64,000 bases of DNA from the NCBI GenBank assembly GCA_903876795.1, contig CAIRBK010000024.1, positions 117,162 to 181,161 on the forward strand, written 5' to 3'. How positions within the stretch are numbered: the first letter of the stretch is position 1; every line of letters starts with the position of its first letter. This document shows, in pieces, positions 37,905 to 49,539 of this stretch. This DNA is from an uncultured Verrucomicrobiota bacterium (GTDB taxonomy: Bacteria > Verrucomicrobiota > Verrucomicrobiia > Opitutales > Opitutaceae). Under the pieces are notes generated by a model. The model made no database searches. It was not told where the DNA came from and saw nothing but the letters and a program-made list of their open reading frames with translations. A program made the position numbers and the translations under genes.

Positions 37905-38744
37905 TCAACGTGCCTCCGGCTCGATCTCGGGCACCAGCACGGTGACCTCGTTGAGGTCCGCCAGGGCGGGATCAAGCCTGACGTCGCCCGACTTGAACAG
38001 GCCGTCGGTGCTCGGCTCGACGCGGGTCATGTAGCCGATGGTGAGATTGGGCGGGAAGACTCCGCCCAACCCCGAGGTGACCAGCCGTCGCGGCGTGCCG
38101 GTGGAGACGAACACATCGAGAGGCACATATTCCACGGTGCCGAAGGCGGGCCCGAAGGCCGGGTTGACTCCGCCCTGGTAGCTGATGGGCCGGGTGTCGC
38201 CCTCGGCGGCGGCCGCGATGCGCACACCCGGATTGCTGATCAGATCGATGATCGCGGTGTAGGCCCGGACTTCGCGCACCCGGCCGACGACGCCCCCGGA
38301 GTAGATCACCGGCGAGCCCTCGGTGATCCCGTGGTTGCGCCCCTTGCGGATGACCAGTTGCTGCCACCAGGACGAGAAGTCGCGCCGCACCACGCGGGCG
38401 GGTTCGGCCCGGTAGCCGGCGGGGGCGGGCAGCTTGAGTATGCTTTCCAGCCGCTCGATCTCGTTGCGCAGGGCGGCATCCCGCTGGAGGCGCACCTCGT
38501 AGGCCGCGTTGAGCCTGGCCAAGTCGCGGCCCGCCTCGATCAATTCCTCCTTGGAGCGGGTCTTGAGCGCCCAGAAATCCTGCACGTCGCGGACGTAGGA
38601 CGCGGCCGTCTCCACGGGGGCCTGCAACTCGAAAAATGTCGCCCGGGTCATGCGCTTGAGCGCGGTCGGGACCAGCAACCAGGCGATCAGCGCGAGGCCT
38701 AGCGTGACAAACGGTTTGGCCTGGTCGAAGCGCTGGGGGAACAC
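37905..38744 (-). CDS. mreC: Rod shape-determining protein MreC
   Basis: A 279-residue protein: short N-terminal cytoplasmic tail, one membrane helix (VTLGLALIAWLLVP), a coiled coil at about 60-100 (LIEAGRDLARLNAAYEVRLQRDAALRNEIERL), then two beta-barrel-like domains with 'ARVVRRDFSSWWQQLVIRKGRNHGI' and 'GGVVGRVREV', the MreC signature, and 'LGGVFPPNLTIGYMTRVEP'. It connects MreB and PBP2 in the periplasm. It lies 88 bp after mreB on the same strand. Confidence 0.93.
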   Translation of the reverse strand: MFPQRFDQAKPFVTLGLALIAWLLVPTALKRMTRATFFELQAPVETAASYVRDVQDFWALKTRSKEELIEAGRDLARLNAAYEVRLQRDAALRNEIERLESILKLPAPAGYRAEPARVVRRDFSSWWQQLVIRKGRNHGITEGSPVIYSGGVVGRVREVRAYTAIIDLISNPGVRIAAAAEGDTRPISYQGGVNPAFGPAFGTVEYVPLDVFVSTGTPRRLVTSGLGGVFPPNLTIGYMTRVEPSTDGLFKSGDVRLDPALADLNEVTVLVPEIEPEAR

Positions 38745-38832
38745 GGCGGAGGTGATGACGAGTTACGATTGGGCCCGGTGCGGGCGAGGGGCGGTTCAAA
38801 TCGTAAGGCGCAAACCGGCCGGTTGTAACCCG

Positions 38833-39918
<1,086 letters not shown>

Positions 39919-39947
39919 AGAGGAAAAAGCCCGTCCGTGTTGAGGCA

Positions 39948-39977
39948 TAAAAAAACGCACCCCGGGGAAGGTGCGTT
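39948..39977 (-). terminator. Intrinsic terminator after tatA
   Basis: On the minus strand AACGCACC-TTCCCCGG-GGTGCGTT is followed by a T-run (TTTTTTTA). It sits 30 bp after the tatA stop and in front of the mreB promoter, so it separates the tatA transcript from mreB. Confidence 0.8.
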
Positions 39978-40006
39978 CGTTGCGTCGAGGGCGGGGGAGC
40001 CGGGGC

Positions 40007-40246
40007 TCAGTTGGAGCCGTGGGTCTTGGCCTCCTCGGGCTTGGCGACGGGCTTTTTCTCGGCGGTGTCCCCGCCTTCTTCGTCGGTGCTGGCCTTTTTG
40101 AATTCCTTGACCGATTTGCCCAGCCCCTTGGCGAGCTCGGGGAGTTTCTTGGCGCCGAAAAGCAGCACGACGATGGCGAAAATGAGGAGGAGTTCCGGTC
40201 CGCCTAAACCAAAAACGGCGAGGATGGGTGAGGAGAGAGTGCTCAT
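40007..40246 (-). CDS. tatA: Sec-independent protein translocase subunit TatA
   Basis: A 79-residue protein. The start is the ATG at 40246 ([18 protein letters not shown]); the track start adds an unlikely 14 residues. It has the TatA plan: short membrane helix ([21 protein letters not shown]) with the FG hinge, an amphipathic helix ([15 protein letters not shown]), and a charged disordered tail. TatA forms the pore for folded twin-arginine substrates. tatB and tatC are not in the window. It follows the lipoprotein gene by 56 bp and is ended by a clear terminator. Confidence 0.93.
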   Translation of the reverse strand: MSTLSSPILAVFGLGGPELLLIFAIVVLLFGAKKLPELAKGLGKSVKEFKKASTDEEGGDTAEKKPVAKPEEAKTHGSN

Positions 40247-40302
40247 GAAGTTGTTCGGGAGTGTTGGCCCGCACAGGTGCCTAGGCAAGGTGGAAAGCGG
40301 AA

Positions 40303-40683
40303 TCAGCGCGCGGTCCCAGGCAGAACGACCTCGTCGCCGGTTTCGGGCCGGCCTTCCAGCAGGCGGGTGCCGAGCACGCGGCCGCGCAGGTAGGGCGAGG
40401 CAAGAAGGCGGGCGGTCGGTTCAAGGTCGTCGCGGCGGGCGATCAGCGTGCGCCCGCTTAAAGCGGACGAGAAAGTCGCGTAGGGGGCCAGTTGGACGAT
40501 CACGGAGGCGGTCCCGGCATCCACAGCGATGACGCGACCCACCACCTGGGAAGGGGCGGGGTTGGTCGCGGACGGACCTGCCTCGGCCGGGCCGGGGTTT
40601 CCGGCGGACGACGGTCGCGCTCCACGAGTGGCGCAGCCCGCCAGGGCGAGCGTGCAAAACACGAGGAGCAACGCCCGTCCCAT
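40303..40683 (-). CDS. Small lipoprotein of unknown function
   Basis: A 126-residue protein with a lipoprotein signal ([17 protein letters not shown], lipobox LAGC). The next 30 residues are Pro/Ala/Gly-rich and likely unstructured; the rest is a small beta domain: '[25 protein letters not shown]' and '[25 protein letters not shown]', which looks like a barrel of the type that senses or carries a short motif. No family was recognised. It lies 9 bp after rpoD on the same strand and is likely in its transcript. Confidence 0.75.
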   Translation of the reverse strand: MGRALLLVFCTLALAGCATRGARPSSAGNPGPAEAGPSATNPAPSQVVGRVIAVDAGTASVIVQLAPYATFSSALSGRTLIARRDDLEPTARLLASPYLRGRVLGTRLLEGRPETGDEVVLPGTAR

Positions 40684-40692
40684 GGCGAAGGC

Positions 40693-42495
<1,803 letters not shown>

Positions 42496-42518
42496 GGTAT
42501 CGGAAATCGTGAAAATGA

Positions 42519-44390
42519 TTAAGCTGCGGGCAGCCTCAAGGGCGCACGCAGCTGTCGCTTAAAATCGAGGAGTTCTTTGAATAGAGAATTTGCGTCAACG
42601 TTACTGTCCGTAGAGGTGTTGGCTAGAGCAAGTTCTATTTGGCGCAAGCGGGGTTCGAGGGCGCGGGCCTGGACGAGGCGGAGGCCCTCGTTGACAACCT
42701 TAACGGGGTCATCGATTTGGGGAGTTTCAAAGAGGAGGGATGCGACCAGCGTGCGTTCATCGGGGGTTTCGAGTAAATCATCGAGGTGGTCGCGGCCCGG
42801 CCACGCATCTTGTTCGAATTCGGCGAGGAAGCGGTTGAGGAGCACGCCGGCGGGATGGCTCAGGTCGATCCATTCGTGCGGCAGGGTGCGGCTAAGCGGG
42901 TTGCCCAAGTGTTCGAAATGGAGCACCAAAATGAGCAGGTGGTGTTCGGGCGTGTCCTTGGTGGCGATTTTGGGAGGGGGGGCTGGCGTCGGCTCGGCGG
43001 AGGTGGGCGCGGGAGGGCGCGCGGATTGCTGGCGTTCCAAACGGTCGCGTTGGCGGCCGAAGTCCGTTTGCAGGGCGGCCAGCGGGAGGCGCAGGAGCGG
43101 GGCCGCCTCGGCGATAAACTGGGAGCGGGCGACCTCGGATTCGGCGTTGAGGATGAGGGCGTGCAGTTCGGCGGCGGTGCGGGCTTTTTGCTCGGGAGTG
43201 GCGGTTTCGGGCGAGGGCAGGAGGGCGCGACAGGCGAAGGCCATGGCGGAGAGGGAGCGAGTGCGCACCTCGTCGTAGCCGGCGAGGCCTTTTTCCAGGA
43301 AGAGCAGGTCGGGGTCGATTTTGGTGTCGGTCGCGCCGCCGAGGAAGCGGACTTCCAGACCGGCTTTGAGTGCCATCGGGAGGAAGCGCAGCGCGGCTTT
43401 TTGACCGGCGCTGTCGCCGTCGAAGAAACATTCGACCTGCGTGTGGTAGCGGCGGAGGAGGATGAGTTGTCCCTCGGTGATCGAAGTGCCTTGGGGGGCG
43501 ATGGCGGTTTTGAGACCGACGCTCCAGCTGCGGAGGGAGTCGAGCTGGCCCTCGACGAGGACGAAGGGTTTGCCTTCGCCGACATGGCTGCGGGCACGGT
43601 CGAGATTAAAGAGCAGGTTGCTCTTGCTGAAGATGGGCGTCTCGGGGGAGTTGACGTATTTGGCTTCGCGGGCGGGATCGTCTTGCGGGGTGAGGTCGGT
43701 CTGGCGCGCGGTGAAGGCGACGACGCGGCCTTGGTGATCGCGTATGGGGATCATCAAGCGACCGCGAAAACGGGGCTTGAGGGAGCCGAGGCCGAGGAGC
43801 GCGCCGTCGCGCACAAAAAACAGGCCGCACTGGCGAAGGGCGTCCTCGGAATGCTTTTTGCGCAGCAGGGCGGCGGCAAGCGAGGTGTCGGCGGGGTCGG
43901 CGGCGCCGATTTTAAACTCTTCGGCGAGTTCGGGGGAGAAGCGGCGTTTGTCGGTCCAGTAGGCGCGCATCCAGTCGCCGGTGGGGGAGTCGGATTTGAA
44001 GACCTGGTGAAAGTGTTCGGCGGCGGTTTCGTGGATGTCGAAGATTTCCTGACGCAGCGAGCGCTCCTCGCGGCTGGGGCCGCCGGAGCCCTCCTCGTAC
44101 TCGATGGGGATGCCGAAGCGCTTGCCGAGCGTCTCGATGGCTTCGGTGAAGTTGAGCTGTTCGGTTTCGCGGACGAAGGTGATGACGTCGCCGGCCTTGC
44201 CGCAGCCGAAGCATTTGTAGAAACCTTTGTCGGGATCGACGTGAAAGGAGGGGGATTTCTCGTTGTGGAAAGGGCAGAGACCCTTGAAGCGGGCTCCGGC
44301 CTTGCGCAGGGTGGCGACCCGGCCGACTACATCGACGATGTTCACGCGCAGCTTCACGTCGCGGAGGCAGGTGGGTTTGATGACGGGCAT
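42519..44390 (-). CDS. dnaG: DNA primase DnaG
   Basis: A 623-residue primase that makes RNA primers at the replication fork. The zinc-binding domain has the CHC2 pattern '[30 protein letters not shown]'. The TOPRIM core shows '[11 protein letters not shown]' (catalytic Glu) and '[14 protein letters not shown]' (DxD). The C-terminal part (after about residue 450) is the helicase-binding domain. Upstream on the minus strand there is a perfect TTGACA. rpoD follows. Confidence 0.97.
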   Translation of the reverse strand: MPVIKPTCLRDVKLRVNIVDVVGRVATLRKAGARFKGLCPFHNEKSPSFHVDPDKGFYKCFGCGKAGDVITFVRETEQLNFTEAIETLGKRFGIPIEYEEGSGGPSREERSLRQEIFDIHETAAEHFHQVFKSDSPTGDWMRAYWTDKRRFSPELAEEFKIGAADPADTSLAAALLRKKHSEDALRQCGLFFVRDGALLGLGSLKPRFRGRLMIPIRDHQGRVVAFTARQTDLTPQDDPAREAKYVNSPETPIFSKSNLLFNLDRARSHVGEGKPFVLVEGQLDSLRSWSVGLKTAIAPQGTSITEGQLILLRRYHTQVECFFDGDSAGQKAALRFLPMALKAGLEVRFLGGATDTKIDPDLLFLEKGLAGYDEVRTRSLSAMAFACRALLPSPETATPEQKARTAAELHALILNAESEVARSQFIAEAAPLLRLPLAALQTDFGRQRDRLERQQSARPPAPTSAEPTPAPPPKIATKDTPEHHLLILVLHFEHLGNPLSRTLPHEWIDLSHPAGVLLNRFLAEFEQDAWPGRDHLDDLLETPDERTLVASLLFETPQIDDPVKVVNEGLRLVQARALEPRLRQIELALANTSTDSNVDANSLFKELLDFKRQLRAPLRLPAA

Positions 44391-44432
44391 GGAGCGGTGC
44401 AGAGAGCGAAGAACAAAGCGACGAAGTTTGCA

Positions 44433-44459
44433 CTTTTACCCCCTCGCGGGGTCTGTCAA
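44433..44459 (-). promoter_or_regulatory. Candidate sigma-70 promoter for dnaG-rpoD
   Basis: On the minus strand TTGACA (44454-44459) is followed after 15 bp by TAAAAG (44433-44438). The -35 is perfect; the spacing is short, so the -10 is uncertain. It lies about 45 bp upstream of the dnaG ATG. Confidence 0.35.
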
Positions 44460-44512
44460 GAACTGCGGACTGCAAGACTCGCGTCGTTGTCTGCGGCCAC
44501 GTCCGTTCATTT

Positions 44513-45568
44513 ATGCTTAATCTGCGTATCACTCATTTTGCCCTGATTTTTTCCTTGGTGGCGTCCCTGACCGGCCCGCGTGCAGCCGGTGCGGCCGCAG
44601 AGGGGCGTCCGCGGACGCCCGAGCCTGTGGTGTGGGAGGCGGCGTTGGGCGATTTTTCCGACCCCGTTTACGCCGCCCGCGTCGAGCAATTGATTTCCCG
44701 GTTCGAGGGGGCGCTGGGGCAGAAACTGGCGCCGGGGGAAAAGGGCCGCGTTGGATTGAAGATTTACGCGGATTCAGGTCCGGGGCTGGCTACGCCGCTG
44801 GGGCTTACCAAGGCGGTGATCGCGGCCCTGGAGCGTCGCGGGTATGCCAAGGGGAAGATTTTCCTCGTCGGCCTGAACCAGCAGCGGCTGCGGTTCACCG
44901 GTTATCTGCCGTCGTTGGTCACGGGCAAATCGGCTTTCGACGGGCACCCGGTCTATGTGTTGGAGTCGGGTCGCTATTTCGATCCGGTTTGGTTTTACGA
45001 CAGTCCGTTGCCCTCGCGATTCGATCCCATTTTGGTGCAAAAAAGCGTCGAGGCGTTCGACGCCGAGACCTCGCTGGAGGACGACCGCAAGAGTTTCCTG
45101 GCGACGCCGTTGTTTGTGGACGCGGATTTTTGGATCAACCTGCCCGTTTACACCGACCATCCCGTGCTCGGGGTGAACGGCGCGCTGGTCAACGCCACGT
45201 TGTGGAACGCGTCCAACACGGCGCGATTTTTTCGCAGTCCGGCCAGCGCGCCGGCGGCGGTGGCCGAGATGAGTGCCATCCCAGAGTTGCGCGGCACCTG
45301 GATGTTCACCCTGGCGAGTTTGGAGCGTTATCAGTTCATCGGCGGGCCTTGGTTCAACTCGCTGTATACGATCTCGGAGCCGCGTTTGTGGCTGAGCGCG
45401 GATCCGGTGTTGCTCGATTCTCTCATGCTGGAGCGTATCAACCGCTATCGACTCCGGAACGGGTTTAATGCCGTGCCGGACGAGATTCGCACCTTGGAAT
45501 TCGCCTCGATCCTCGGAGTGGGGTCGCGAAAGGCGGAGCAAGCCCGGTTCGTCAAGGTCGGCGACTGA
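44513..45568 (+). CDS. Exported DUF362-like protein
   Basis: A 351-residue protein with a signal peptide (ITHFALIFSLVASLTGPRAAGA). The body resembles DUF362: 'GRVGLKIYADSGPGLATPLGLTKAVIAALERRGYAK' (early strand plus helix where a repeated-name motif is usual), 'LATPLFVDADFWINLPVYTDHPVLGVNGALVNATL' (the late 'INLPKxKxH...GVxGAxKN' motif) and a long helical end. No iron-sulfur cysteines are seen; some DUF362 proteins have them. Enzymatic activity is unknown. It starts a plus-strand run divergent from dnaG. Confidence 0.65.
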   Translation: MLNLRITHFALIFSLVASLTGPRAAGAAAEGRPRTPEPVVWEAALGDFSDPVYAARVEQLISRFEGALGQKLAPGEKGRVGLKIYADSGPGLATPLGLTKAVIAALERRGYAKGKIFLVGLNQQRLRFTGYLPSLVTGKSAFDGHPVYVLESGRYFDPVWFYDSPLPSRFDPILVQKSVEAFDAETSLEDDRKSFLATPLFVDADFWINLPVYTDHPVLGVNGALVNATLWNASNTARFFRSPASAPAAVAEMSAIPELRGTWMFTLASLERYQFIGGPWFNSLYTISEPRLWLSADPVLLDSLMLERINRYRLRNGFNAVPDEIRTLEFASILGVGSRKAEQARFVKVGD

Positions 45569-45647
45569 TGGGAGTTTTTGGCCCAATCCGACGTAAAATC
45601 CCCTTGTCTCGTCCGGCGTCCTGCTTCCTTTTCTTTTTCCTGATCCT

Positions 45648-46022
45648 ATGTCCGCCGCGTATCTGCCGCTTCTTATTCAATTAATCCTCGCCGCCGGCCT
45701 GGCCGTGGTGATCGTCGGCGTGAGCCACCTGCTCGGCGAGCGCCGCAAGAAAAAGACGGCCATCACCGACACGGCCTACGAGTGCGGCGTGAAGGCCGAC
45801 GGTCTCGTGCATACGCGGTTTTCGGTGAAGTTTTACGTCACCGCCATGCTCTTCATCCTCTTTGATATCGAGGTGGTTTTCCTGATTCCGTGGGCTTTCA
45901 TCTACCGCGATTTCCTCGCCAACAATCTTTCCATTCTCGGTCCCATTCTCTTTTTCCTCGGCGTGCTTGTTCTCGGTCTTTTCTACGAGGTCAAAAAGGG
46001 CGCGCTCGAGTGGGAGAAGTGA
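45648..46022 (+). CDS. nuoA: NADH-quinone oxidoreductase subunit A
   Basis: A 124-residue membrane subunit of complex I with three helices: 'LLIQLILAAGLAVVIVGVSHLL', 'FYVTAMLFILFDIEVVFLIPWAF' and 'LGPILFFLGVLVLGLFYEV'. The loop 'TDTAYECGVK' and 'FDIEVVFL' are family hallmarks. No other nuo gene is adjacent; nuoB-N must be elsewhere, which is unusual but known for split nuo sets. It is followed 36 bp later by the EIIA-DAC gene on the same strand. Confidence 0.95.
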   Translation: MSAAYLPLLIQLILAAGLAVVIVGVSHLLGERRKKKTAITDTAYECGVKADGLVHTRFSVKFYVTAMLFILFDIEVVFLIPWAFIYRDFLANNLSILGPILFFLGVLVLGLFYEVKKGALEWEK

Positions 46023-46058
46023 TCGCGGATCAACCGGCCTGAGAGCGCCGACACCCCG

Positions 46059-47417
46059 GTGAAACTCGACAAGATCATCGCCCGAGGACGGATCGTTGAT
46101 CTGCACAGCACCGACATGCGCGGGGCGCTCGGCGAGCTCCTCGCGGTTTCGGCCAGCAAGTTCCCCGACCTGAAGCAGGACGCCCTCTTGCGCGGCTTGA
46201 TGCAGCGCGAGAGCACGATGACCACCTATCTGGGCGCCGGGGTCGCCCTGCCCCATGTGCGCGTGAAGATGGGGCGACGCTACATCCTTGCGATCGGACG
46301 CAGCCGCGAGGGTATCCGCAACGAAAACACGGTCGGCGAGGAAAAGATACACCTTATCTTCATGTTGCTGGCCGACGAGAAGGCCCGCGACTACCTGCAG
46401 TTGCTCGCTTCGATCGCCCGGCTGTTGAAGGACGAGGATCTGGTGCGGGAGCTGCGTCAGGCCGCGACCACCGACGACGTGTTCGACCGGCTGCTGGCCG
46501 GGTTCGGCGGCATCATCGCGAAGCCGGTCCAGGCTCAGCAAAACCGTATCAACCGCCTGATGATCCGCGAGGCCGACCGCGTGGCCAAAGGAGCGGGCTG
46601 CGGCGCCATCATGGTCTTCGGCGACGCGTTTGTCGGAGGCATCGAGCCGGGCGCCTGGTTTCCCAAGAGCAAAACCATCCTGGTGACGCGCAACCTGGTC
46701 GAGATGGAGGAGGGCGACGGCAATTTTGCGGGCGTCATCCAGGTGCGCTCCTACTCGCAGCGCCGGCTGGCGCAGCTGCGCAGCGCGATGTTTGTGGCGC
46801 TTACACGCGGGATGATCTCGTTCAGCGACCGGGTGTGCTGCGTGGGTGGCATCGCCGGCAGCAACCAGTTCGACACGGTCGTGATCGTGGATGTGGAGCG
46901 GGAGTTTCAGACGCTGCTGACCGGCCATGCCGATCTGATGCCGGACGATGTGAAGCCCGAGGTGCTCGAGCGCGTGATCGCGATCGCGACCGAGCTCGCG
47001 GTCGAGGGGCGCGAGGGCAAGCCCGTCGGTTGTCTTTTCGTGGTTGGCGACGCCTCCCGGGTCGAGCGACTGGTCAAGCCGCTCGTCCTAAACCCTTTTT
47101 ACGGTTACAAAGAAGAGGATCGCAACATCCTCAGCCCTTTCATGGACGAGACGGTCAAGGAGTTCTCCTCCATCGATGGAGCGTTCATCATCCGGGGCGA
47201 TGGCGTGGTTTCCTCGGCAGGCAGCCTGATCCAGGCGGCCGATGTCGATCATACGCTGCCGAGCGGTTTGGGCAGCCGTCATGCGGCCGCAGCGGCGATT
47301 TCGGTGGCCACGGAATGCATCTCGATCGTCGTTTCGTCGAGCACGGGACAAGTGACGCTGTTCCGGCGCGGAGTGATGTTGCCGCTGACCGAACGGAAAC
47401 TCAGCGCCGGAGGCTGA
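46059..47417 (+). CDS. PTS EIIA / pyruvate-kinase-C-like / diadenylate cyclase fusion
   Basis: A 452-residue protein starting at a GTG; a later start would cut the first domain. Residues 10-150 are a fructose/nitrogen-type PTS EIIA domain: 'LLRGLMQRESTMTTYLGAG', active-site His66 in GVALPHVRV, and the end 'YLQLLASIARLLKDEDLVREL'. Residues about 165-290 ('ADRVAKGAGCGAIMVFGD', 'RVCCVGGIAGSNQFDTVVIV') resemble the pyruvate kinase C-terminal-like domain of archaeal DacZ proteins. Residues about 305-440 are a DAC (DisA_N) domain: 'KEEDRNILSPFMDETVKEF', DGA at 373-375, and 'GLGSRHAAAAAIS' with R407-H408. The third residue of the usual RHR is Ala. It probably makes c-di-AMP, controlled by EIIA phosphorylation; both are inferences. 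Confidence 0.85.
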   Translation: MKLDKIIARGRIVDLHSTDMRGALGELLAVSASKFPDLKQDALLRGLMQRESTMTTYLGAGVALPHVRVKMGRRYILAIGRSREGIRNENTVGEEKIHLIFMLLADEKARDYLQLLASIARLLKDEDLVRELRQAATTDDVFDRLLAGFGGIIAKPVQAQQNRINRLMIREADRVAKGAGCGAIMVFGDAFVGGIEPGAWFPKSKTILVTRNLVEMEEGDGNFAGVIQVRSYSQRRLAQLRSAMFVALTRGMISFSDRVCCVGGIAGSNQFDTVVIVDVEREFQTLLTGHADLMPDDVKPEVLERVIAIATELAVEGREGKPVGCLFVVGDASRVERLVKPLVLNPFYGYKEEDRNILSPFMDETVKEFSSIDGAFIIRGDGVVSSAGSLIQAADVDHTLPSGLGSRHAAAAAISVATECISIVVSSSTGQVTLFRRGVMLPLTERKLSAGG

Positions 47418-47510
47418 GGCCGGCGCGAGAGTCCGTTCTTGGGCCGATAACTTTGGGGTTGCACCGAAGGGGTTGGCGGTTTTGCTCCGACCCTTCACCT
47501 ATTTAACATC

Positions 47511-47678
47511 ATGGCCCAAGAAGTCGTCACCCTGGAATGCACCGAAGCCCGCAAAGAGGGCAAACCCGTCTCCCGTTACCTCACCAAGCGTAACAAAAAG
47601 ACCGTCACCGAGCGTATCGAGAAGAAGAAGTATAATCCTCATCTCAAGCGTCATACGCTCCACAAGGAGATCAAGTAA
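47511..47678 (+). CDS. rpmG: 50S ribosomal protein bL33
   Basis: A 55-residue protein missing from the ORF track because of its length (the track line 47473-47697 is another frame). Sequence starts [20 protein letters not shown]; '[32 protein letters not shown]' is the bL33 pattern. Only one cysteine is present, so it is the zinc-independent form. A strong terminator follows 24 bp later. Confidence 0.95.
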   Translation: MAQEVVTLECTEARKEGKPVSRYLTKRNKKTVTERIEKKKYNPHLKRHTLHKEIK

Positions 47679-47701
47679 GCATCCCACGGGGATATAAAAT
47701 C

Positions 47702-47736
47702 AAAAAACCGGTCTTTTGATAGACCGGTTTTTTTAT
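47702..47736 (+). terminator. Intrinsic terminator after rpmG
   Basis: AAAACCGGTC-TTTTGATA-GACCGGTTTTTTT: a perfect stem of 9 bp or more followed by a run of seven T. It can also act on the opposite strand because of the A-run on its left. Confidence 0.92.
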
Positions 47737-47800
47737 GCCCGCCTCAGTGCTTGAGGTCGGCTTTGAGCGGAGCTCGGATGTCTCGGCGTGGAATCGGGAA

Positions 47801-48115
47801 TCAGGTTGAAGTGGATTTTTCCTTAGACCCACCGTTCTGCTTTTGACTGGAAATCGGGAGGGGGTGTTGGGTGCCGTTGGCGGAGGAAGATTGGGACCGG
47901 CGGGCGCTGCGCCAGCTTTCGCGGTGCTTGCGAATCCAATCGAGGAGTGCGCGTTCGAAGCCTATGTCGTGACCGAGTCGCTCCGACTCGAGCCACTTGT
48001 GTCGGAGAATCTCCTCACGCTCCGCCAAAAACTCTTGATAGAGACTGGATTGCTTCACGAAATCCCGGGAAGAATGATCGTTTTCTTTCGGGTTGGAAGG
48101 GTGCATGGCGACCAC
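47801..48115 (-). CDS. Small conserved-looking hypothetical protein
   Basis: A 104-residue charged protein. The middle (residues about 20-70), 'SLYQEFLAEREEILRHKWLESERLGHDIGFERALLDWIRKHR', is strongly helical with conserved-looking Trp, His and Asp-Ile-Gly-Phe residues, and reads like a real small family, not a shadow ORF. The C-terminus is low-complexity Ser/Gln/Lys. No family name could be given. The start is either M1 or M4. It is alone, with 236 bp of apparently empty DNA upstream. Confidence 0.65.
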   Translation of the reverse strand: MVAMHPSNPKENDHSSRDFVKQSSLYQEFLAEREEILRHKWLESERLGHDIGFERALLDWIRKHRESWRSARRSQSSSANGTQHPLPISSQKQNGGSKEKSTST

Positions 48116-48351
48116 GGCGGTTGTGCAATCAGGCTGCTTGGAGCGCTGCTTCCTTCAACATCGGACAAGCGATGTCCCCCTGAAGCTCAAAATGAGGTTG
48201 TGCGACAGGAAAACAACGTGAGGGAAACAAGGAGCAAATTTCCGTGTTCTTGGGTGAAGTCATGTCACAGACGAACATAGATTTTGCGAGGCAAGGCTGT
48301 CAATGGCGGCAACGGGTCCGGGCTATTTGACGGTTGATTGAAAGACCGGGC

Positions 48352-49428
48352 TTATGACGGCTGTGGCTTCCGGGAGAGTTGAAGCAGGAGTTGGTCACCG
48401 ATCTCGCGGAAGATCTTGGCGGCAGTGCTTTCCGGGGTGTCGATCACGATGGGTTTGCCGGCGTCGCCGCCCGCGCGGATTTCGGGGACGAGCGGGACCT
48501 GGCCAAGCAGGACGGTGCCGAGGGAATCGGCCGTTTTTTGTCCGCCGCCTTCACCGAAGATGGAGTGACGCCGACCGCTTGGATCGAGGAAGTAGCTCAT
48601 GTTCTCGGCGACGCCGAGCAGGGGCACGTTGACTTTTTGGAACATGAGCCCGCCCTTGCGGGCGACGTTGGTCGCGGCGGGCTGGGGGGTCGTGACCAGC
48701 ACGGCGCCGTCTAGCGGCAGTGTCTGCACCAGCGATAGCTGGGCGTCGCCCGTGCCTGGGGGCAGGTCAACTAGGAGGATGTCGAGCTCGCCCCATTTTA
48801 CGTTTTGGACGAATTGCTGGATGGTCTTCATGATCATCGGGCCGCGCCAGACCACGGGCGTGTTGTCGTCCACCAGGAAGCCCATGCTCATGACCTTAAC
48901 GCCGTGTTTCTCCATGGGGATGAGGTTGTCGCCTTCGACGGCGGGGCGGCCTTCAATACCGATCATCAAGGGCACGGAGGGGCCGTAGATGTCGCAATCC
49001 ATCAGACCCACGCGGCCGGGGCGGCCTTGTGCGGTGAGCAACTGCGCGAGGGCGCAGGCGAGATTGACGGCGAACGTGCTCTTGCCCACCCCGCCTTTGC
49101 CGGAGGCGATGGCGACGGCGTATTTGATGGTCTTGGGTGCGCCGGTGTTGCCGCCGAGATTGCCGCCCGGGGCCGAGGCCGAGCGGGCCGGGGCGACCGC
49201 GATGTCGATGATGGTGGCATTGACTCCGGCGAGGGCGCGAAGGCATTTGTCGACCTCCTGCTTGAGGTGCAGGGGGATCTTCGGGTCTGAGGTGGTCAGG
49301 GCGAGCGAGACTTTGGCGGTGCCGTCCACCAAGGCGGCGGAGCGGACTAGGCCGAACGACACGATGTCGCGGCTGAAGCCCGGATACTTGACTTGCTTGA
49401 GAGCGGCCTTGATGTCTTCGGAGGTCAC
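48352..49428 (-). CDS. mrp: Mrp/NBP35-family iron-sulfur carrier ATPase
   Basis: A 358-residue P-loop ATPase. An N-terminal MIP18-like domain (residues 1-85; 'VKYPGFSRDIVSFGLVRSA') is followed by the deviant Walker A 'IASGKGGVGKSTFAVNLA', 'VGLMDCDIYGPSVPLMIG', 'LVDLPPGTGDAQLSLVQTLP' and 'TTPQPAATNVARKGGLMF'. The typical CxxC late in such proteins is replaced here by 'ENMSYFLDPSGRRHSIFGEGG', so the bound cluster may be held differently. It helps to carry Fe-S clusters to target proteins. Single gene, divergent from the TolB-like gene. Confidence 0.93.
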   Translation of the reverse strand: MTSEDIKAALKQVKYPGFSRDIVSFGLVRSAALVDGTAKVSLALTTSDPKIPLHLKQEVDKCLRALAGVNATIIDIAVAPARSASAPGGNLGGNTGAPKTIKYAVAIASGKGGVGKSTFAVNLACALAQLLTAQGRPGRVGLMDCDIYGPSVPLMIGIEGRPAVEGDNLIPMEKHGVKVMSMGFLVDDNTPVVWRGPMIMKTIQQFVQNVKWGELDILLVDLPPGTGDAQLSLVQTLPLDGAVLVTTPQPAATNVARKGGLMFQKVNVPLLGVAENMSYFLDPSGRRHSIFGEGGGQKTADSLGTVLLGQVPLVPEIRAGGDAGKPIVIDTPESTAAKIFREIGDQLLLQLSRKPQPS

Positions 49429-49539
49429 GAGTGGTGGAGAAAAGTGGGAACGACGCAGGTTTTACGTTGTTAAGGCGGGAGGGGGTGTAAATAGAAATGC
49501 CCTGCCCCTTTGGCAACTATCACCTCCCATTTCCTCCTC

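Noticed and set aside
42786-44546. 586-aa plus-strand ORF
   Set aside because: Antisense to dnaG, low complexity; no support.
47473-47697. 74-aa ORF over rpmG
   Set aside because: A different frame of the rpmG gene; Ser/Arg-rich shadow.
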